64,000 bases of DNA, taken from assembly GCA_937929945.1 (NCBI GenBank), contig CALFUK010000026.1, positions 1 through 64,000 of the forward strand, given 5' to 3'. Each line of letters starts with the position of its first letter. Within the stretch, counting starts at the first letter, position 1. The notes under the pieces were generated by a model that had not been told where the DNA came from, ran no database searches, and was given only the letters and a program-made list of their open reading frames with translations. This DNA is from an uncultured Saprospiraceae bacterium. GTDB lineage: Bacteria; Bacteroidota; Bacteroidia; Chitinophagales; Saprospiraceae. Both the position numbers and the translations under genes were made by a program. This document shows, in pieces, positions 1 through 9,034 of this stretch.

Positions 1-249
1 TTCCAGAACCAGCCAAACCCCTTCGAGAGTAGTACGACGATCGGCTTCCAGCTACCACAGGGTGGAGCAGCGACGCTGACAGTGTATGATCTGGCGGGTA
101 AAGAAGTGAAGCGCATCGAAGGCGAGTACGCAAAGGGCTACAATGAGCTGACGCTGACGAAGTCAGAGCTGCGAGTGAGTGGTGTGCTGTACTACCAGTT
201 AGAAAGCGGAGACTTCACAGCGACGAAGAAGATGATTGTGATCGAGTAG
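1..249 (+). CDS. C-terminal end of a T9SS-exported protein (partial)
   Basis: The window opens inside this gene; only the last 82 codons and the stop are visible. They form a type A T9SS sorting domain: a PNPF motif near the start, then LTVYDLAGKEV, a GYNEL turn, a GVLYYQLE strand and the basic end TKKMIVIE. In Bacteroidota such a domain directs a Sec-exported protein through the outer membrane and is usually removed there. The N-terminal part, and so the function, lies outside the window. Codons end mostly in G or C; I count about 56% GC over the first 180 bases, above the neighbouring genes. Confidence 0.93.
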   Translation, partial: FQNQPNPFESSTTIGFQLPQGGAATLTVYDLAGKEVKRIEGEYAKGYNELTLTKSELRVSGVLYYQLESGDFTATKKMIVIE

Positions 250-299
250 ATCATATATGAATAGAGAAACAGCCTAAATTGATAGGCTATGAAAATAAG

Positions 300-340
300 A
301 TTGGCAATTCTAGTAATAGAGTTGCCAATTTTTTATTTTT
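300..340 (+). terminator. Rho-independent terminator after the T9SS gene
   Basis: An 8-bp perfect stem (ATTGGCAA at 300-307 with TTGCCAAT at 322-329) encloses a 14-nt loop and is followed by a T-rich tract at 330-340. It lies 51 nt after the stop codon of the T9SS gene and fits an intrinsic terminator. Confidence 0.85.
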
Positions 341-354
341 GATCCATGTAAGAT

Positions 355-374
355 GCGTGATTATAGAATCACGC
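355..374. repeat. Perfect 8-bp inverted repeat between T9SS gene and tRNA
   Basis: GCGTGATT (355-362) and AATCACGC (367-374) are perfect inverted copies around a 4-nt ATAG loop. No T-run follows, so it is not a typical terminator. It could be an operator or an RNA hairpin. The rest of 375-525 shows nothing else I can name. Confidence 0.5.
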
Positions 375-525
375 TGTATCAGACGTATTATGTCTTAGAT
401 TTATAGAAGACTGGTGATTCTGCCAACTTCTATTATAGTGTTAAGAAAATAGTATGTAAAGGTCTTTAGTCCATAGATGCTCGATCTGATCAGATGAACA
501 ACTATCCTTAGACCAAACTCAAAAT

Positions 526-599
526 GGGGCCTTAGCTCAGTTGGCTAGAGCGTTTGACTGGCAGTCAAGAGGTCGGGGGTTCGACTCCCCCAGGCTCCA
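526..599 (+). tRNA. tRNA-Ala (anticodon GGC)
   Basis: A complete 74-nt cloverleaf. The acceptor GGGGCCT (526-532) pairs with AGGCTCC (592-598) and includes the G3:U70 wobble, the main identity element of alanine tRNA. The D-arm is GCTC/GAGC. The anticodon stem TTTGA/TCAAG carries the loop CTGGCAG with anticodon GGC at 560-562. The T-arm is GGGGG TTCGACT CCCCC. The discriminator is A599; CCA is not encoded, as is common in Bacteroidota. The stop codon of the opposing esterase gene begins only 3 nt beyond it. Confidence 0.97.
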
Positions 600-601
600 C
601 T

Positions 602-1489
602 TTAATAATCCATCAGCCATGGGTAAGCCAGCGCAAAGGACTTACGCCAAGTTACATGCCAGTGACCTTCACCTTTGATCAAAGTGAAGTGCAGCTGATC
701 CTCAGGTAGGCCTGCTACTTTGAATTTTTGATAGATCGCTTTTGCGTGTGGAATCATGATTCTACCTTCTCTATCGCCCACACTTATAAAGACTTTCTTG
801 TCAGATAATTGATTCTTGGTTAATTCCATGGCAAGCAATTTTTCGTAATCTACCCACATCGCAGGAGACTGTATGACTGCATTGCCAAATGTATTAGGAT
901 AGGCCATCATCATGTAGTAAGCCATCATTCCGCTTCTAGAAATACCACCAATCGTGGTCGACGAAGGGTCAGTCTTAGTGCGATAGTGAGTGTCGACCCA
1001 TGCCTTCAGATCAGTAGCGACCCATTCGGCAAATTTATCGCCATGTGCATCTGGATTGTCTTCATTGATGAAAGGCGTATACTCGGCATCTCTGTCTTTC
1101 GCTTGATTAATACCAATGACAATCGCTGTAGGCTGATTGGAGACTGAGGCAGCATTGATGACCTCATCAATTTGCCATTCGGGCCCCATATTTTCCAGGT
1201 CATTAAAAGACGCTTCTCCATCCATAAAGTACATCACTGGATATCTCGTTACTGTATCTTTCTCATACTGCGGAGGGACATAAATATGAATCGTCTTTTT
1301 CTCATTGCGATAATCGACATAGATAGAGTCCCTCAAGACAGTGACCGTAGGCGAAGCTGTGTCTACAAGATTTTCATAATAAGCTGCTCTCCTTTTATCT
1401 TCTTGGTAACGCTCATAATATCTATATGCGCCATAAAGACCAAACAGCATGAGGCCAATCAAAAATAATCGCAGTATCTTTTTTATCAT
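602..1489 (-). CDS. Alpha/beta-hydrolase esterase of the enterochelin-esterase/esterase D type
   Basis: 295 residues, with an N-terminal hydrophobic segment (about residues 5-22) that is a signal peptide or membrane anchor. The order of motifs fits Pfam Esterase (PF00756): a YPVMYFMDG strand, then the nucleophile elbow GGISRSG (GxSxxG with the catalytic Ser), VFISVGDREGR carrying the acid region, and GEGHWHVTWR with the probable catalytic His. Relatives hydrolyse ester bonds in siderophores, feruloyl-sugars or S-formylglutathione; the substrate cannot be read here. It is a single gene converging on tRNA-Ala. The ATG at 1489 is followed at once by a plausible export signal. Confidence 0.85.
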   Translation of the reverse strand: MIKKILRLFLIGLMLFGLYGAYRYYERYQEDKRRAAYYENLVDTASPTVTVLRDSIYVDYRNEKKTIHIYVPPQYEKDTVTRYPVMYFMDGEASFNDLENMGPEWQIDEVINAASVSNQPTAIVIGINQAKDRDAEYTPFINEDNPDAHGDKFAEWVATDLKAWVDTHYRTKTDPSSTTIGGISRSGMMAYYMMMAYPNTFGNAVIQSPAMWVDYEKLLAMELTKNQLSDKKVFISVGDREGRIMIPHAKAIYQKFKVAGLPEDQLHFTLIKGEGHWHVTWRKSFALAYPWLMDY

Positions 1490-1833
1490 AGATAATCAAT
1501 TTGAAGCTATTGGAAGTCAATGACTCAGATCGTGTGAATCAACTCTTTAAGCTAAGACATTTTCAGCTCATTCAGAAATCTGGATAACATGTAAGAAATC
1601 CAAGCGTAAGGTGGCGTAGCGCTCAATGGATAGTAGCGCTCAATGGAAAGCGCAAATAATGGCATTAGATCAAAATATCAAATGACCGCTTCAAGCTACA
1701 AGGTGACAAGAAGAGCTGTAAGCTGAAATTAAAACTGATTCCCTTTTTTAGAATTGATATCCTATCTATCCAATGAAGTGAATCTATTATTAACAGCAAG
1801 ATATGTATCTTCAGAAGTCAAATATAATAAGAG
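1490..1833. other. 344-bp divergent intergenic region with a short tandem repeat
   Basis: This stretch separates two divergent genes and holds no credible coding region. The only structure I see is a direct repeat of TAGCGCTCAATGGA at 1617-1630 and 1634-1647 (14 identical bases, 17-bp period). I found no clear TAnnTTTG promoter box upstream of either gene. Confidence 0.6.
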
Positions 1834-3510
1834 ATGAAATATAAAGTGATCATCACATACTGGCTGGTACTTAGTTTCGCTGTCTTTAGTGTAGCAGCTC
1901 AGACTAACGAAAATGTAAACAACAGTTCGGAAAATAGCAATCAATTACTTGAAGAGTTATTTAGAGAATGGCGCTCGTTCGAGAAGCCTCCTCTTAGAAA
2001 TGGAGCGCCTGATTACACCGAGCAAACATTCGAAGCGAGGTGGCCAGAGTTTCTTAATCTAAGCGACAGGCATCGATCAATAGATACAGTGGGCTGGTCC
2101 ATACAGGAAAAGATAGACTGGACGATCGTGTGGGCCGAAATGAACGGATATGACTTCAATCATCACGTACTTCGACCTTGGTCAAGAGATCCCGCATTTT
2201 ATAAGACCGTGTGGACATACCGATCTGATGTGCCAGCGCATGAGGGGCCGACACATCATATGACGACTGAACTATGGACGTATAATTTTCCCTTATCCAT
2301 GGAAGAAGCTAAGAGGCTGACGAGCGACCTGCAAGTCATCCCAGCTCTATCAGCACAAGCTAAGCTAAATCTAACAGGGCAAGCCAAAGACCTCTGGGTC
2401 ACGGGTATTCGTGATATCAGAAACCAGTCTAAAGTACTAAGAGAATTACTGGTGAGGGATAGCGTCAGCACAAATCTGATTTTAGTTAGCAGCATAAATG
2501 AAGCCATCAGAGCCACAGATGAATTGGCTCAATGGTTAGAAGCACAAGCACGTTTTAAGGATCAGCCGTCTGGTATAGGGAAAGATAATTACACTTGGTA
2601 CTTGCAAAATGTGCACTTAGTACCTCTCACATGGGAAGATGAAGTGATGATTCTTAAAAGAGAGTTGAGTCGAGCCTGGTCAGCACTTAAGTTAGAAGAA
2701 CATCGAAATAGAAAGCTACCAAAATTAGAAGCTGCTAACAGTGCAGAAGCTTACTACGCCCTTGCTGAGATGGCCGCAGAAAGCTTGATGACATTTCTCA
2801 AGGAAGAAGATATTTTGACTGTAGAAGATTATTTCGAACCTGCTCTACGAGAACATTTAGGTACTTATGTGCCAGAGGAGAAGCGTAATTTCTTCTGGAT
2901 CACGGCTCACTACGATCCTCGACCTCTTTACTCGCACTTCTATCATTGGTTTGAGTTAGCAAGAATGGATACCGAGCCACACTCCAGTGAGATCAGAAAG
3001 CTACCGTTACTATATAATATATTTGACTCGCGGAGTGAAGGTGTAGCTACGGCGGTAGAAGAAATGTTTATGCAAGCAGGGCTGTATGATGATCACCCGC
3101 GAGTGAAAGAAATCGTGTACATTATGATTGCTCAAAGAGCAGCTAGAGGATTGGGCTCACTCTATGCACATGCTAACCTTATGAGTATGGAAGAAGCAGG
3201 TGGAATACATTCAGAATACACTCCAAGAGGATGGATGAAGACAGAAAAAGAACTACTCATCTTCGAGCAGCATCTTTATCTTAGACAGCCAGGTTATGGC
3301 ACCAGTTACATCACAGGAAAATATTTAGTAGAGGAGGCAATGGCTGAGTATGCCCGTCTGAAAGAATTAAGTGGCGATAGCTTTAGCTTGAAGGATTTCT
3401 TTGATCGCCTGAATTCCATCGGTAATATTCCCATTGCCCTTGGCCAATGGGAATTGACAGGTCTGAGTGATCATCTCGATTATGTAGATAAGGACTTGAG
3501 TTATAAATAA
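1834..3510 (+). CDS. Secreted DUF885-like protein lacking the zinc motif
   Basis: 558 residues with a signal peptide ending near SVAAQ. The sequence reads as a member of a DUF885 subgroup: GKDNYTWYL and [12 protein letters not shown] around residues 245-270, then [49 protein letters not shown] and [12 protein letters not shown]. Classical DUF885 proteins are predicted metallohydrolases carrying HExxPGH; here the equivalent place holds [13 protein letters not shown] possible metal site at AHEGPTHH near residue 140 is far from it. The protein is probably periplasmic or outer-membrane associated. Whether it is catalytic is open. It stands alone, divergent from the esterase. Confidence 0.72.
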   Translation: MKYKVIITYWLVLSFAVFSVAAQTNENVNNSSENSNQLLEELFREWRSFEKPPLRNGAPDYTEQTFEARWPEFLNLSDRHRSIDTVGWSIQEKIDWTIVWAEMNGYDFNHHVLRPWSRDPAFYKTVWTYRSDVPAHEGPTHHMTTELWTYNFPLSMEEAKRLTSDLQVIPALSAQAKLNLTGQAKDLWVTGIRDIRNQSKVLRELLVRDSVSTNLILVSSINEAIRATDELAQWLEAQARFKDQPSGIGKDNYTWYLQNVHLVPLTWEDEVMILKRELSRAWSALKLEEHRNRKLPKLEAANSAEAYYALAEMAAESLMTFLKEEDILTVEDYFEPALREHLGTYVPEEKRNFFWITAHYDPRPLYSHFYHWFELARMDTEPHSSEIRKLPLLYNIFDSRSEGVATAVEEMFMQAGLYDDHPRVKEIVYIMIAQRAARGLGSLYAHANLMSMEEAGGIHSEYTPRGWMKTEKELLIFEQHLYLRQPGYGTSYITGKYLVEEAMAEYARLKELSGDSFSLKDFFDRLNSIGNIPIALGQWELTGLSDHLDYVDKDLSYK

Positions 3511-3648
3511 CTATTATTAATAATCTATTAAGGGATACGCTTATTAGCTGATGGATAGACATTGATGCATTAAAAGGTGGCCAATTCAATAGAGGAAAAC
3601 TTCACGATGCATTGGTCACTATAAAAGATGATCCTCAAAATGGAGAGA

Positions 3649-4662
3649 TCAAGCTTGATACATATCATTCATTTTTTGAATTCGTTTTGTGAGCCTTTTT
3701 AAAACAGATTTGGGACTTATGACTTTTATCGTTTCTCCAAAAGAGAGGAATGTACTCTCCAATTCATAATTAGGATAGACTTCAATCTGGAATACTGCAG
3801 TTTTCTTGCCTTCTTTAATCAGCTTTTGAGAATGATGAATGGCTTGTGTTTTGATGTAATTGATCGAGCCTGAACCGACTTCAAATTTAATTTTTACTTT
3901 TTTAGAGCCTGGATCCAGACTGACACCGATTAAGTCATTAAAGTAATCTGATGGATTAAAGAAGGTATTAGCTATGTAGTCAGCAAGCGAATCTTTAAGT
4001 TGATGGATGCGCTCTAAACCATAGGTCCTCATGCCTTTTTTTTCATGATTGTAGGCATACAGGTACCAGCGGTGATTGTACTCTTTGAGCAAATACGGGC
4101 TGATGATGGTCTCATAAGCGTCTTTTCCAAAGGCCTGATACTTGATGATGATAGTTTGCTCAGTATCTATGGCTTTGTATATTTGATCTAGCCAATTCTG
4201 TCCAGGAATATTTACAGGCTGATCCAGATGGACGAGCTGCTTCTCTTTCTTAAATGATTCAAATACCAGAAGCTCCATTTTTTGAATGATATTACCAATC
4301 CCTTGAAGGTAAGTGAATCCGGTGAACTGCCTCATGAGACTGATCATCTGATTCAGTTGCGTTCTATCCGACTTATTAATGGGGGATTCTGTGATGGAGT
4401 AGCCGCGCTTAGAGTAATAGTAACTTTTTTCTTTGCGATCATAATCTATGGGTGCGAAGTAGCCTAAGGCCTTATCATGTCGCATATTTTGTAGATCTCC
4501 CTTGATGGTGCGCTGCGATATGGTCACACGCTCATCCATGATGTCTTCGATCTCATCAGCGCAGGATTGCGCCAGAGCTTCCCAGTTCCACTGCTCGTCC
4601 ACATTGCGAAGACACCGGTCTATGACGCGATATCTGATAAGGGCATGTTTGTTAGTAGCCAT
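3649..4662 (-). CDS. WYL-domain transcriptional regulator
   Basis: 337 residues. The N-terminal 60 residues form a helix-turn-helix (VTISQRTIKGDLQNMR as recognition helix), followed after a linker by a WYL domain with the ligand-pocket motif HRWYLYAY near residue 197 and YGLERI, then a WCX-like C-terminus. WYL regulators bind nucleic acids or small ligands and control diverse genes, including DNA-damage and phage defence. I chose the ATG at 4662 over the in-frame TTG at 4683 because that TTG lies inside a -7 promoter box. It follows the Gfo/Idh/MocA gene on the same strand but has its own promoter, so control of that cluster is possible and unproven. Confidence 0.88.
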   Translation of the reverse strand: MATNKHALIRYRVIDRCLRNVDEQWNWEALAQSCADEIEDIMDERVTISQRTIKGDLQNMRHDKALGYFAPIDYDRKEKSYYYSKRGYSITESPINKSDRTQLNQMISLMRQFTGFTYLQGIGNIIQKMELLVFESFKKEKQLVHLDQPVNIPGQNWLDQIYKAIDTEQTIIIKYQAFGKDAYETIISPYLLKEYNHRWYLYAYNHEKKGMRTYGLERIHQLKDSLADYIANTFFNPSDYFNDLIGVSLDPGSKKVKIKFEVGSGSINYIKTQAIHHSQKLIKEGKKTAVFQIEVYPNYELESTFLSFGETIKVISPKSVLKRLTKRIQKMNDMYQA

Positions 4663-4680
4663 ATGATAGTATTTATCGTG

Positions 4681-4688
4681 CAAATATA
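4681..4688 (-). promoter_or_regulatory. -7 promoter element of the WYL gene
   Basis: Read on the minus strand this is TATATTTG followed by CACG, a perfect match to the Bacteroidota -7 consensus TAnnTTTG. It sits 18 nt upstream of the ATG at 4662, giving a very short leader. No TTG was found at the usual upstream distance. Confidence 0.6.
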
Positions 4689-4840
4689 CTGCACGAGGCT
4701 GAATAATATTGCATTATAAAATATTATAATATGTTATTAATTTATTTTGCCTCAGTCATCATTACCACTGCATCTTTGATTGTGATCTTTCATAAGATTG
4801 AAGCACTTCATGAAGATAAGCGAGATGAGGAGTCTATTCT

Positions 4841-5911
4841 TTACAGAGACACTGTCCGTCCAGTCTTAACGGATTCATCCGCCGCCAGTACTATCCGTAA
4901 GCTATTGATGGCATCATTTAAATGATCAGATAGATCGACGTCTTCTCGAATGGCACGAAGGAAGTACTGCTGCTCTAATTCACACAGTTGATCATGATCG
5001 GGCTCGTCGCTGGTATCAATGTAATGATCTGCTTTGGAGAATGATCCATCTGGATTCGTCAGACTGGAGTGGACGAGTAGGGCATTAGTGCCGATGTGTG
5101 CGTCCACTGTGTCTGAGGATACACCATCTTGTTGTGGATTCTTATCTACGATGCTGACGCAGCCCTTGGGGCCGATCACATCCTTGATGAAGTAGGCCGT
5201 CTCGCTCATCATCGGCCCCCACCCAGCTTCATACCAGCCCACGGAGCCATCATCAAATCTGACCTGGAGCTGTCCATAATTGTACATCTCCTGGTCGATG
5301 TCATCAGTGAGTCGAGCGCCAATAGCACTGACAGAAGTAGGCTTCGCGCCTGTCATACTGCACATGATGTCTACATAGTGGACGCCACAGTCTACGATGG
5401 GTGACATGCTCTGCATCAGATTTTTATGCACCTGCCATGTCTCACCGTGGCTTTGCTGGTTCAGATTCATACGCATCACGAGTGGCTTACCTAAGAGCTT
5501 AGCCTGATCAATGAAAGTAGTCCAGGTAGGGTGCACCCGTAGTATATAGCCGATCACCAGTTTTTTGCCAGATGCCTCTACTGCACGCTGTATCTCTAAG
5601 CATTCTTCCACGGTATTAGCTAAGGGCTTCTCTACGAATACATGTGCTCCTGCATCCAAGGCGCTCATCACGTAGGATGCATGAGTATCTGGATACGTAT
5701 TAATGGATACGGCGTCAGGTTTCGTTTCTGCCAGAGCGGTATGATAGTCACCGTAAGTAGGGTAGCCACCAAGGAGTTCTGAGAGCTGATTTCGGCTCTC
5801 CTCACCTCGGCTCACTAATCCGACGATCTCAAATTCTTCGAGCTTGTGGTAAGCTTTGGCGTGCGACTTACCCATATTACCACATCCCACTACTAATATT
5901 CTAATAGCCAT
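4841..5911 (-). CDS. Gfo/Idh/MocA-family oxidoreductase (cytoplasmic)
   Basis: 356 residues. The N-terminal Rossmann fold has GCGNMGKSHAKAYH for NAD(P) binding and the family motif VFVEKPLANT (EKP) near residue 97; the C-terminal part is the substrate-binding dimerisation domain (VDCGVHYVDIMC with the conserved His). These enzymes oxidise or reduce hydroxyls of sugars, inositols and related compounds. No signal peptide is present, unlike its paralogue at 6871-8172. It lies 39 nt behind the TIM-barrel isomerase gene and probably belongs to the same transcript. The substrate is unknown. Confidence 0.9.
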   Translation of the reverse strand: MAIRILVVGCGNMGKSHAKAYHKLEEFEIVGLVSRGEESRNQLSELLGGYPTYGDYHTALAETKPDAVSINTYPDTHASYVMSALDAGAHVFVEKPLANTVEECLEIQRAVEASGKKLVIGYILRVHPTWTTFIDQAKLLGKPLVMRMNLNQQSHGETWQVHKNLMQSMSPIVDCGVHYVDIMCSMTGAKPTSVSAIGARLTDDIDQEMYNYGQLQVRFDDGSVGWYEAGWGPMMSETAYFIKDVIGPKGCVSIVDKNPQQDGVSSDTVDAHIGTNALLVHSSLTNPDGSFSKADHYIDTSDEPDHDQLCELEQQYFLRAIREDVDLSDHLNDAINSLRIVLAADESVKTGRTVSL

Positions 5912-5950
5912 ACGTTTGATTTAATGATTGCTTTTTTAATTTAATATCAG

Positions 5951-6871
5951 TTACATGGAGTACAGGGTGTCCATTCGATTAGATATCTCTTGCAGTCGGG
6001 CGCGATCACCCCCTGAGACTTCAGCAGATCCCCAGCCAGACTTGTAGCCGACTTTGCTCAGCGCTCGATTCACCGCAGGCCAGTCGCTGTCACCTTCGCC
6101 CAGCTTCACTTTGAAGCCTTCCCAGATCCCTTCGTCCACTTGCTTTTTGCGGCTGTAGTCTTTGATGTCTATCTTAATGATCCGCTCTGCTAAGGCTTCT
6201 ATCCAGTGAGCAGGCCATCCATAGCGTACGATATTTCCAATGTCAAAATACCAGCCGATATGATCGCTGTCAAACTGATCAACAAACCTGGCAGCCTCCA
6301 GTGGGCTGATCAGGAAGTTATTCCATACATTTTCTATTGCGATCTTTACGCCCGTCTGATGTGCTGCAGGTAGTATCTTTTTGATTTCCGTAGTGCATCG
6401 ATCCCAAGCTTCCGCATAGCTGATCTCTGCATTGACCACTCCAGCGACGAGTAGTACCGTGTCTCCACCGTATAGCTTAGCTTTATGCAGCCCTTCTATG
6501 GTGGCGTCGACACAGGTTTGTCTGACGGCTGGGTCAGCATGAGAGAGTGGCTGCTTCCAATGGACAGAGTTGATCACGCCGGGTATCAGGATCCCTGTTT
6601 TGTCACGAGCTTCTAATATTTCATCTTCGTCAAGCTCATGGGGCCAATCTAATTCGATGCCATGAAAGCCTATGTCTTTAGCCAGTTGGAATTTTTCTAA
6701 GACGGTGACCCCATCTTCAATCATCCAATACTTTACACTTTTATACTTCAGAGGAGGCTCAGTAGCTCTACTAGTGTGAGTGATTAGATCAGCCATCTGT
6801 GCCACAGCAATGGATGATAAACCTAAACCTGATTGACTCAAAAAATATCGTCTATCCATCACTTCATGCAT
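5951..6871 (-). CDS. Sugar phosphate isomerase/epimerase-type TIM barrel with Tat-like signal
   Basis: 306 residues of the xylose-isomerase-like TIM-barrel family (AP endonuclease family 2 fold). GFHGIELDWPHE, VKIAIENVWNNF, GWYFDIGNIVRYG, IKIDIKDYSR and GWGSAEVSGGD supply the usual acidic and histidine metal ligands. The N-terminus carries a twin-arginine-like signal (DRRYFLSQ followed by a hydrophobic stretch), suggesting export in folded form. The start ATG overlaps the stop of the upstream oxidoreductase by one base (TAATG), implying translational coupling; an inner ATG at 6859 would also keep the signal. It probably isomerises or epimerises an oxidised sugar produced by its neighbours. 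Confidence 0.85.
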   Translation of the reverse strand: MHEVMDRRYFLSQSGLGLSSIAVAQMADLITHTSRATEPPLKYKSVKYWMIEDGVTVLEKFQLAKDIGFHGIELDWPHELDEDEILEARDKTGILIPGVINSVHWKQPLSHADPAVRQTCVDATIEGLHKAKLYGGDTVLLVAGVVNAEISYAEAWDRCTTEIKKILPAAHQTGVKIAIENVWNNFLISPLEAARFVDQFDSDHIGWYFDIGNIVRYGWPAHWIEALAERIIKIDIKDYSRKKQVDEGIWEGFKVKLGEGDSDWPAVNRALSKVGYKSGWGSAEVSGGDRARLQEISNRMDTLYSM

Positions 6872-8172
6872 TATATAAATGAGCTAATACCAGGCTTAGC
6901 GACAGGCGGAGTGGGCCAGGTCAGATCCCAGCTGTATTCCTCAATAGAAGGCCCTAATACTTCTTGAGAATTGAAGGCTTCATCCCAGGTTATCGTCTTA
7001 CCCGTATACGCGACCATTCTGGCCCAGATTGCCAGCATGGTGCTATTAGCCATACGGACACCATCAGAGAATGGATCGTTATCTCTGATTGATTTGAATA
7101 AAGTATCGTGCTCATTTTGGTACATGTTACTCCACTCGCCATCCCACTTCCAGTCACCAGACTTACCCGTGATGTAGTGCTTCTTAAACACATCCACTTC
7201 ACATCTACCCTGATTACCCATCATGTCTATGCTGTAGGCTCTGGAGCAATCTTCTTGCTGCCTACTGATATGGAATCCTCTTCGTCCATCACCGTATTCG
7301 AATATGGTAGAGAAATGGTCGTATATATTTCCATATTTTTCTTCTGTCCTACTCTGTCTGCCGCCTGTACCGGTGGCACTGATGGGCATGACATCACCCA
7401 TAGCCCAAGACATGAGGTCCAAGCTGTGTATGGCTTGCTCTACGATATGGTCGCCTGAGATCCAATTGTAATACATCCAGTTTCTTAGTGTATACTCGAG
7501 GTCTGACCATTCCGGCTTTCTATCTCGATACCAGGCCGCGCCTGTGTTATAGGTGTTATAGATGGTATGGATATCACCGATCTCACCACCCAGCAGTCTT
7601 TCATAGGTCGCTAGCTTTGGCTTATCATGACGCCAGCAAAAGCCTGACATCAGTGATAGTCCTTTTTGTTTTGCTTTTTGCGCTGTCTGTATGACGCTTC
7701 TGATGCCTGGCGCATCGACTGCGACTGGTTTCTCACAGAAGATGTGTTTACCAGCTTCTACTGCAGCTGCTAAGTGACCGGGTCTAAAACTTGGCGGTGT
7801 CGTCAGGAGCACCACATCGACATCACTTTCCAGCACCTTCTTGTATGAATCAAATCCAATGAACTTTTGGTCTTCTGCCACTTGGATTTTATCTGGATTT
7901 TCCAGCAGTAAATTTTTATGCGATGCTTCCAATTTATCTGGGAAGATATCTGCCATGGCTGTCAATAATACATTGTCTTCCGCCTTCGTCGCTTGGACAG
8001 CTGCGCCTGTACCTCTTCCACCACAACCGATCAGTCCCACTTTTAGGGTATCTGCATTGAGGTGTTTTTTCATCGGATTTGCTTTGACTATATTGAACGA
8101 AAGCGCAGATCCCAATAAGGTGGCACTTGACTTTTTGACAAATTCTCTTCTGGATTGACCAAGGGGCTTCAT
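6871..8172 (-). CDS. Tat-exported Gfo/Idh/MocA-family oxidoreductase
   Basis: 433 residues. It begins with a twin-arginine signal (SRREFVKKSSATLLGSAL), then a Rossmann fold with GLIGCGGRGTGAA and the motif IFCEKPVAVD near residue 145. The longer C-terminal domain with DHIVEQAIHSLDLMSWAMGD is typical of the exported Bacteroidota subgroup, which binds NAD(P) before export and acts in the periplasm, as in glucose-fructose oxidoreductase. It is first in a three-gene minus-strand unit with the TIM barrel (1-nt overlap) and the cytoplasmic paralogue. A role in sugar oxidation is inferred from family and context. Confidence 0.9.
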   Translation of the reverse strand: MKPLGQSRREFVKKSSATLLGSALSFNIVKANPMKKHLNADTLKVGLIGCGGRGTGAAVQATKAEDNVLLTAMADIFPDKLEASHKNLLLENPDKIQVAEDQKFIGFDSYKKVLESDVDVVLLTTPPSFRPGHLAAAVEAGKHIFCEKPVAVDAPGIRSVIQTAQKAKQKGLSLMSGFCWRHDKPKLATYERLLGGEIGDIHTIYNTYNTGAAWYRDRKPEWSDLEYTLRNWMYYNWISGDHIVEQAIHSLDLMSWAMGDVMPISATGTGGRQSRTEEKYGNIYDHFSTIFEYGDGRRGFHISRQQEDCSRAYSIDMMGNQGRCEVDVFKKHYITGKSGDWKWDGEWSNMYQNEHDTLFKSIRDNDPFSDGVRMANSTMLAIWARMVAYTGKTITWDEAFNSQEVLGPSIEEYSWDLTWPTPPVAKPGISSFI

Positions 8173-8452
8173 AAGCGATAATTTTGTTAAATGTAATTTA
8201 AGATATTTGTGACTTCTTTTAAGCTCTTTTGTTATATTATCTTGTTGATAATTCCAAGTGCTATTACGATATAGCGATTAAAGTGTTGGTAGATACATTT
8301 GCCGATCTGACACTTGGACTTGGTCATAAGCTGATCAGATATCAAGCAGGATAATTACTGTTATGAATAATCTTGGTAGAGTCGGTGATATGGAGGTGGA
8401 TGAATGTGGTTTTAAACTATCGATAAAGAATATGCCCTAAAATTTAGAATAA

Positions 8453-9034
8453 ATGAAATTGTGTTTAAGTCTCATCTTTTTACTGCACTGCTGGATAAGC
8501 CCTACATACGCTCAGGTCTTTCAGCTGGTAGAAGGTTCGCCTGTTATGTCTATTGTGGGGAGTTCTACACTTCATGACTGGACTGTGGAAGCTAAGCAAA
8601 TCGAAGACTATCCAGCTGAAGTTAAGCTGGCCGATCTCGATCTGACAATTGAAGAATTTTCATTTCGGGTAGCTGTGGAGTCGATGGACGGAGGCAGAGG
8701 TCCTGCAATGAATGGTAAAATAAAAAAAGCTCTTTTAGCCGAGCAACAACCCTATGTCAACTATCAGATGAAAGATCCAGTCTCTGTGACCCTCGTCGAA
8801 GGTGTTGAAGTTCCTTTCACTGCGGTCGGTGATCTCGGTATTGCTGGCGTGAGCCAGACTTTGGACATAGAGGGAGGGGCCTTATTAGAAGATGATAAGA
8901 TCACATTTTCCGGTTCAAAGCTTATGAAAATGACGGACTTTGGGATAGAGCCTCCATCGGCAATGTTTGGACAGATTAAGACAGGTGATGATATCACGGT
9001 CCACTTTAGCTTCACTTATTTAAAATCAGAATGA
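8453..9034 (+). CDS. YceI-like family protein
   Basis: 193 residues. A signal peptide ends near SPTYAQ, and the mature part has the YceI fold: GSSTLHDWTVEA at the start, LDLTIEEFSFRV, MNGKIKKALLAEQQPYVNYQ (the conserved block for YceI lipid binding), a GVSQTLDIEG strand and the end DDITVHFSFTY. YceI proteins are lipocalin-like periplasmic proteins that bind isoprenoid or amphiphilic ligands. The gene starts a three-gene operon: its stop overlaps the start of the SUMF1-like gene by 4 nt (ATGA), and ApbE follows. Confidence 0.9.
   Translation: MKLCLSLIFLLHCWISPTYAQVFQLVEGSPVMSIVGSSTLHDWTVEAKQIEDYPAEVKLADLDLTIEEFSFRVAVESMDGGRGPAMNGKIKKALLAEQQPYVNYQMKDPVSVTLVEGVEVPFTAVGDLGIAGVSQTLDIEGGALLEDDKITFSGSKLMKMTDFGIEPPSAMFGQIKTGDDITVHFSFTYLKSE

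Noticed and set aside
1172-1468. A 98-codon plus-strand reading frame
   Set aside because: Antisense to the esterase gene, with no recognisable protein features.
3511-3648. Palindromic AT-rich stretch after the DUF885-like gene as a terminator
   Set aside because: TTATTAATAA has no GC stem and no T-run follows.
4731-4925. A 64-codon plus-strand reading frame with a hydrophobic start
   Set aside because: The second half overlaps the end of the Gfo/Idh/MocA gene in antisense, and there is no promoter or conserved motif. The hydrophobic start comes from AT-rich DNA.
7108-7458. A 116-codon plus-strand reading frame
   Set aside because: It lies wholly antisense within the Tat-exported oxidoreductase gene, whose motifs are clear. 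Treated as a shadow.
8294-8301. TACATTTG as a promoter of the yceI operon
   Set aside because: It is 150 nt upstream of the start and lacks a TTG at the usual spacing. Kept out as too uncertain.
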